Shown piece by piece: positions 62,705 to 64,000 of a DNA stretch of 64,000 nucleotides. The stretch comes from Candidatus Planktophila limnetica. Its GTDB lineage: Bacteria; Actinomycetota; Actinomycetes; Nanopelagicales; Nanopelagicaceae. Where the stretch lies: positions 496,001-560,000 of the forward strand of contig NZ_CP016782.1 in the NCBI RefSeq assembly GCF_002288365.1. The letters are read 5' to 3'. Position numbers and translations under genes: made by a program. The stretch's first letter is position 1. Each line of letters starts with the position of its first letter. Under the pieces are notes generated by a model. That model made no database searches. It was not told where the DNA came from and saw only the letters and a list, made by a program, of their open reading frames with translations.

Positions 62705-63857
62705 GAGCGAGCATTCTTTCTAAGGCGAGTTTTGAATATTTGGCCACTTCAGGGGCCACCCGAATTTGGTTAACTACCGTGCCAGATACGAGGGACTCCA
62801 TTGCCCACACCAAATGTGGCAAGTCAATGCGATTCATGGTTGAGCAGTAGCAGATGTCTTTATCCAGAAAGTAAATTTCTTTATCTGGATTATTCTGGGA
62901 AATGCGTTGAACCAAATTGAGTTCTGTGCCAATAGCCCACTTCGAACCAGCAGGGGATTGTTCAACTATTTTGATGATTTTTTCAGTCGAGCCAACACGA
63001 TCGGCTGCTTGGACAACTTCATGTGTGCACTCAGGATGAACCAGAATCTGAACTCCTGGAACGCGAGTTCGAATCTCATTGACACTATCGATTGAAAAGC
63101 GGCCATGAACTGAACAGTGTCCTCGCCACAAAATTACTTTAGCTTTCTTAATTTGTTCTTCTGTCAGTCCACCCAGTGGTTTCCATGGATTCCAAAGAAC
63201 GCAATCTTGCAGTGATAAACCAAGAGAGAGAACGGCGGTGTTTCTGCCTAAGTGCTGATCGGGTAAAAAGAGAATTTTTGAGCCTTGTGTAAATGCCCAC
63301 TTCATTGCAGCTTCAGCATTAGATGATGTGCAGATTGTTCCACCATGTTCGCCGGTAAAAGATTTAATCGCAGCAGATGAATTCATGTATGTCACGGGAA
63401 TTACTTCTTGGGCCAGGCCAATACTTGAAAGTTCATCCCAACATTTAGTGACTTGATTCGCAGTAGCCATATCTGCCATGGAACAACCAGCCGCAAGATC
63501 GGGAAGAATCACTTTTTGTTTATCAGAAGTGAGAATGTCGGCACTTTCTGCCATGAAGTGAACTCCGCAAAAAATGATGTTTTCCACACCGCTTGCCTTG
63601 GCTGCTTCTTGCGCTAACTTAAATGAATCTCCTGTGATATCGGCAAATTCAATAACTTCATTTCGTTGATAATGATGACCGAGAACCAAGACACTTGAAC
63701 CGAGTGCTTTTCGAGCAGCTCTAGCACGAGCAACTAATTGCGGATCACTGGCGTCAGGTAATTGGCCATCGCATGAAACGCCGCGTTCGCTGGCTAGATC
63801 GCTGCCTTGTCCAAGTAGTAATAGGTCACTTAGATTCACAGGTGCATTCTCTCTCAT
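62700..63857 (-). CDS. nadA: quinolinate synthase
   Basis: 4Fe-4S enzyme condensing iminoaspartate and dihydroxyacetone phosphate to quinolinate in NAD synthesis. It has 385 residues, the long form. VLGHHYQRNEV, IFCGVHFMAESADIL and the cluster cysteines (FCGVHF, TICTSSNA, CYCSTMNRI) are visible. nadB and nadC are not in the window. Divergent from it is an ErpA-type gene, whose product may help load the cluster. Confidence 0.95.
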   Translation of the reverse strand: MRENAPVNLSDLLLLGQGSDLASERGVSCDGQLPDASDPQLVARARAARKALGSSVLVLGHHYQRNEVIEFADITGDSFKLAQEAAKASGVENIIFCGVHFMAESADILTSDKQKVILPDLAAGCSMADMATANQVTKCWDELSSIGLAQEVIPVTYMNSSAAIKSFTGEHGGTICTSSNAEAAMKWAFTQGSKILFLPDQHLGRNTAVLSLGLSLQDCVLWNPWKPLGGLTEEQIKKAKVILWRGHCSVHGRFSIDSVNEIRTRVPGVQILVHPECTHEVVQAADRVGSTEKIIKIVEQSPAGSKWAIGTELNLVQRISQNNPDKEIYFLDKDICYCSTMNRIDLPHLVWAMESLVSGTVVNQIRVAPEVAKYSKLALERMLAL

Positions 63858-63894
63858 AATCTGTGTCCATGTCGCGCAGAATCCATGAGGTTGC

Positions 63895-63900
63895 TAGGCT
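63895..63900 (+). promoter_or_regulatory. -10 element TAGGCT upstream of the ErpA-type gene
   Basis: TAGGCT lies 26 bases before ATG 63927, giving a short leader that contains AAAGGGAGAG. This is a leadered promoter with the same hexamer as lipB and the desaturase gene. Confidence 0.45.
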
Positions 63901-63926
63901 TAGCCAGTACTCGAAAGGGAGAGAAC

Positions 63927-64000
63927 ATGAGCACAGAGACAAGCACTACAACAGGAATTCTTCTATCCGATAACGCAGCAGCAAAGGTCGCTGCATTGTT
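63927..64000 (+). CDS. iron-sulfur cluster insertion protein, HesB/ErpA type (3' truncated by window)
   Basis: The first 24 codons are present. GILLSDNAAAKVAALL matches the N-terminal strand and helix of A-type carrier proteins, which deliver clusters to apo-enzymes. A clear ribosome-binding site (AAAGGGAGAG) precedes ATG 63927. The cluster cysteines lie beyond the window. Being divergent from nadA, which needs a 4Fe-4S cluster, fits the role. Confidence 0.7.
   Translation, partial: MSTETSTTTGILLSDNAAAKVAAL

Overview
The window looks like a compact chromosomal segment of a low-GC, streamlined actinobacterium. It carries many actinobacteria-specific families (DUF3000, DUF3043, DUF3093, DUF3159, DUF4191, DUF4193, an actinobacterial-type inositol-phosphate synthase with its PadR regulator, and a CeoB/CeoC-like TrkA pair). 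Base composition is far below that of Streptomyces or Mycobacterium. There are almost no intergenic spaces, and many start and stop codons overlap. This fits the freshwater acI lineage (Nanopelagicales, e.g. Planktophila/Nanopelagicus); that assignment is an inference from content and style. No rRNA, tRNA, CRISPR array, prophage or insertion sequence was recognised, and no gene-free stretch exceeds 300 bp. The longest (39407-39602) holds a GC-rich, foldable island and a candidate PadR operator.

Layout. 1-2173: 3' end of trmD, an acyl-ACP desaturase and a class I glutamine amidotransferase. 2183-7324 (minus): amine/amino-acid utilisation cassette (permease, glutamine-synthetase-like gamma-glutamyl ligase, aldehyde dehydrogenase, SDR). 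7457-12842: class II amidotransferase, then miaB-miaA-dapF-hflX. 12950-22590: a conserved actinobacterial block (DUF4193, DUF3093, hotdog thioesterase, dut, DUF3159, two TrkA proteins, a TrmA-type RNA methyltransferase, acnA, dxs). 22532-28671 (minus): fadB/fadA, an FTR1 iron permease, ribonuclease D and DUF3000. 28732-32564: EamA exporter, orphan RibD reductase domain, small Cys-rich protein, NlpC/P60 hydrolase, glycosyltransferase. 32553-35539 (minus): acyl-CoA ligase, sensor-less histidine kinase and NarL-type regulator. 35606-41229: SRPBCC, ROK glucokinase, PlsC, a Cas4/RecB-like nuclease, LysE exporter, PadR and ino1. 41311-46431: membrane protein of unknown function, lone LuxR-type HTH protein, crotonase/SDR/NCS1 permease operon, a shortened NhaA. 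46492-62140: glnA, RDD, DUF4191, PlsC, lipA, lipB, then a plus-strand island (MMPL, Gfo/Idh/MocA, FAD oxidoreductase), then TIGR01777 epimerase, dihydrolipoamide acyltransferase, lpd, pepA and gcvT. 62156-64000: DUF3043, nadA and the start of an ErpA/HesB-type gene.

How the genes work together. The lipoate biosynthesis genes sit beside their client enzymes: E2 acyltransferase, dihydrolipoamide dehydrogenase and the glycine-cleavage T protein. Aconitase and fatty-acid oxidation genes supply the TCA cycle. ino1, two PlsC acyltransferases, an acyl-ACP desaturase and an acyl-CoA ligase serve membrane lipids. The amine cassette plus amidotransferases and glnA form a nitrogen theme.

The strongest genome-scale signal is promoter architecture. 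At about nineteen genes a TANNNT -10 hexamer ends exactly 6 or 7 bases before an ATG or GTG, with no Shine-Dalgarno sequence, which implies leaderless mRNAs. This rule also fixes several start codons (gcvT, a TrkA protein, the RDD protein). Other points of note are perfect palindromes at acnA and between lipB and the MMPL gene, an NhaA that seems to lack two helices, a stand-alone Cas4-like nuclease, and a 60-bp island of about 75% GC upstream of padR-ino1.
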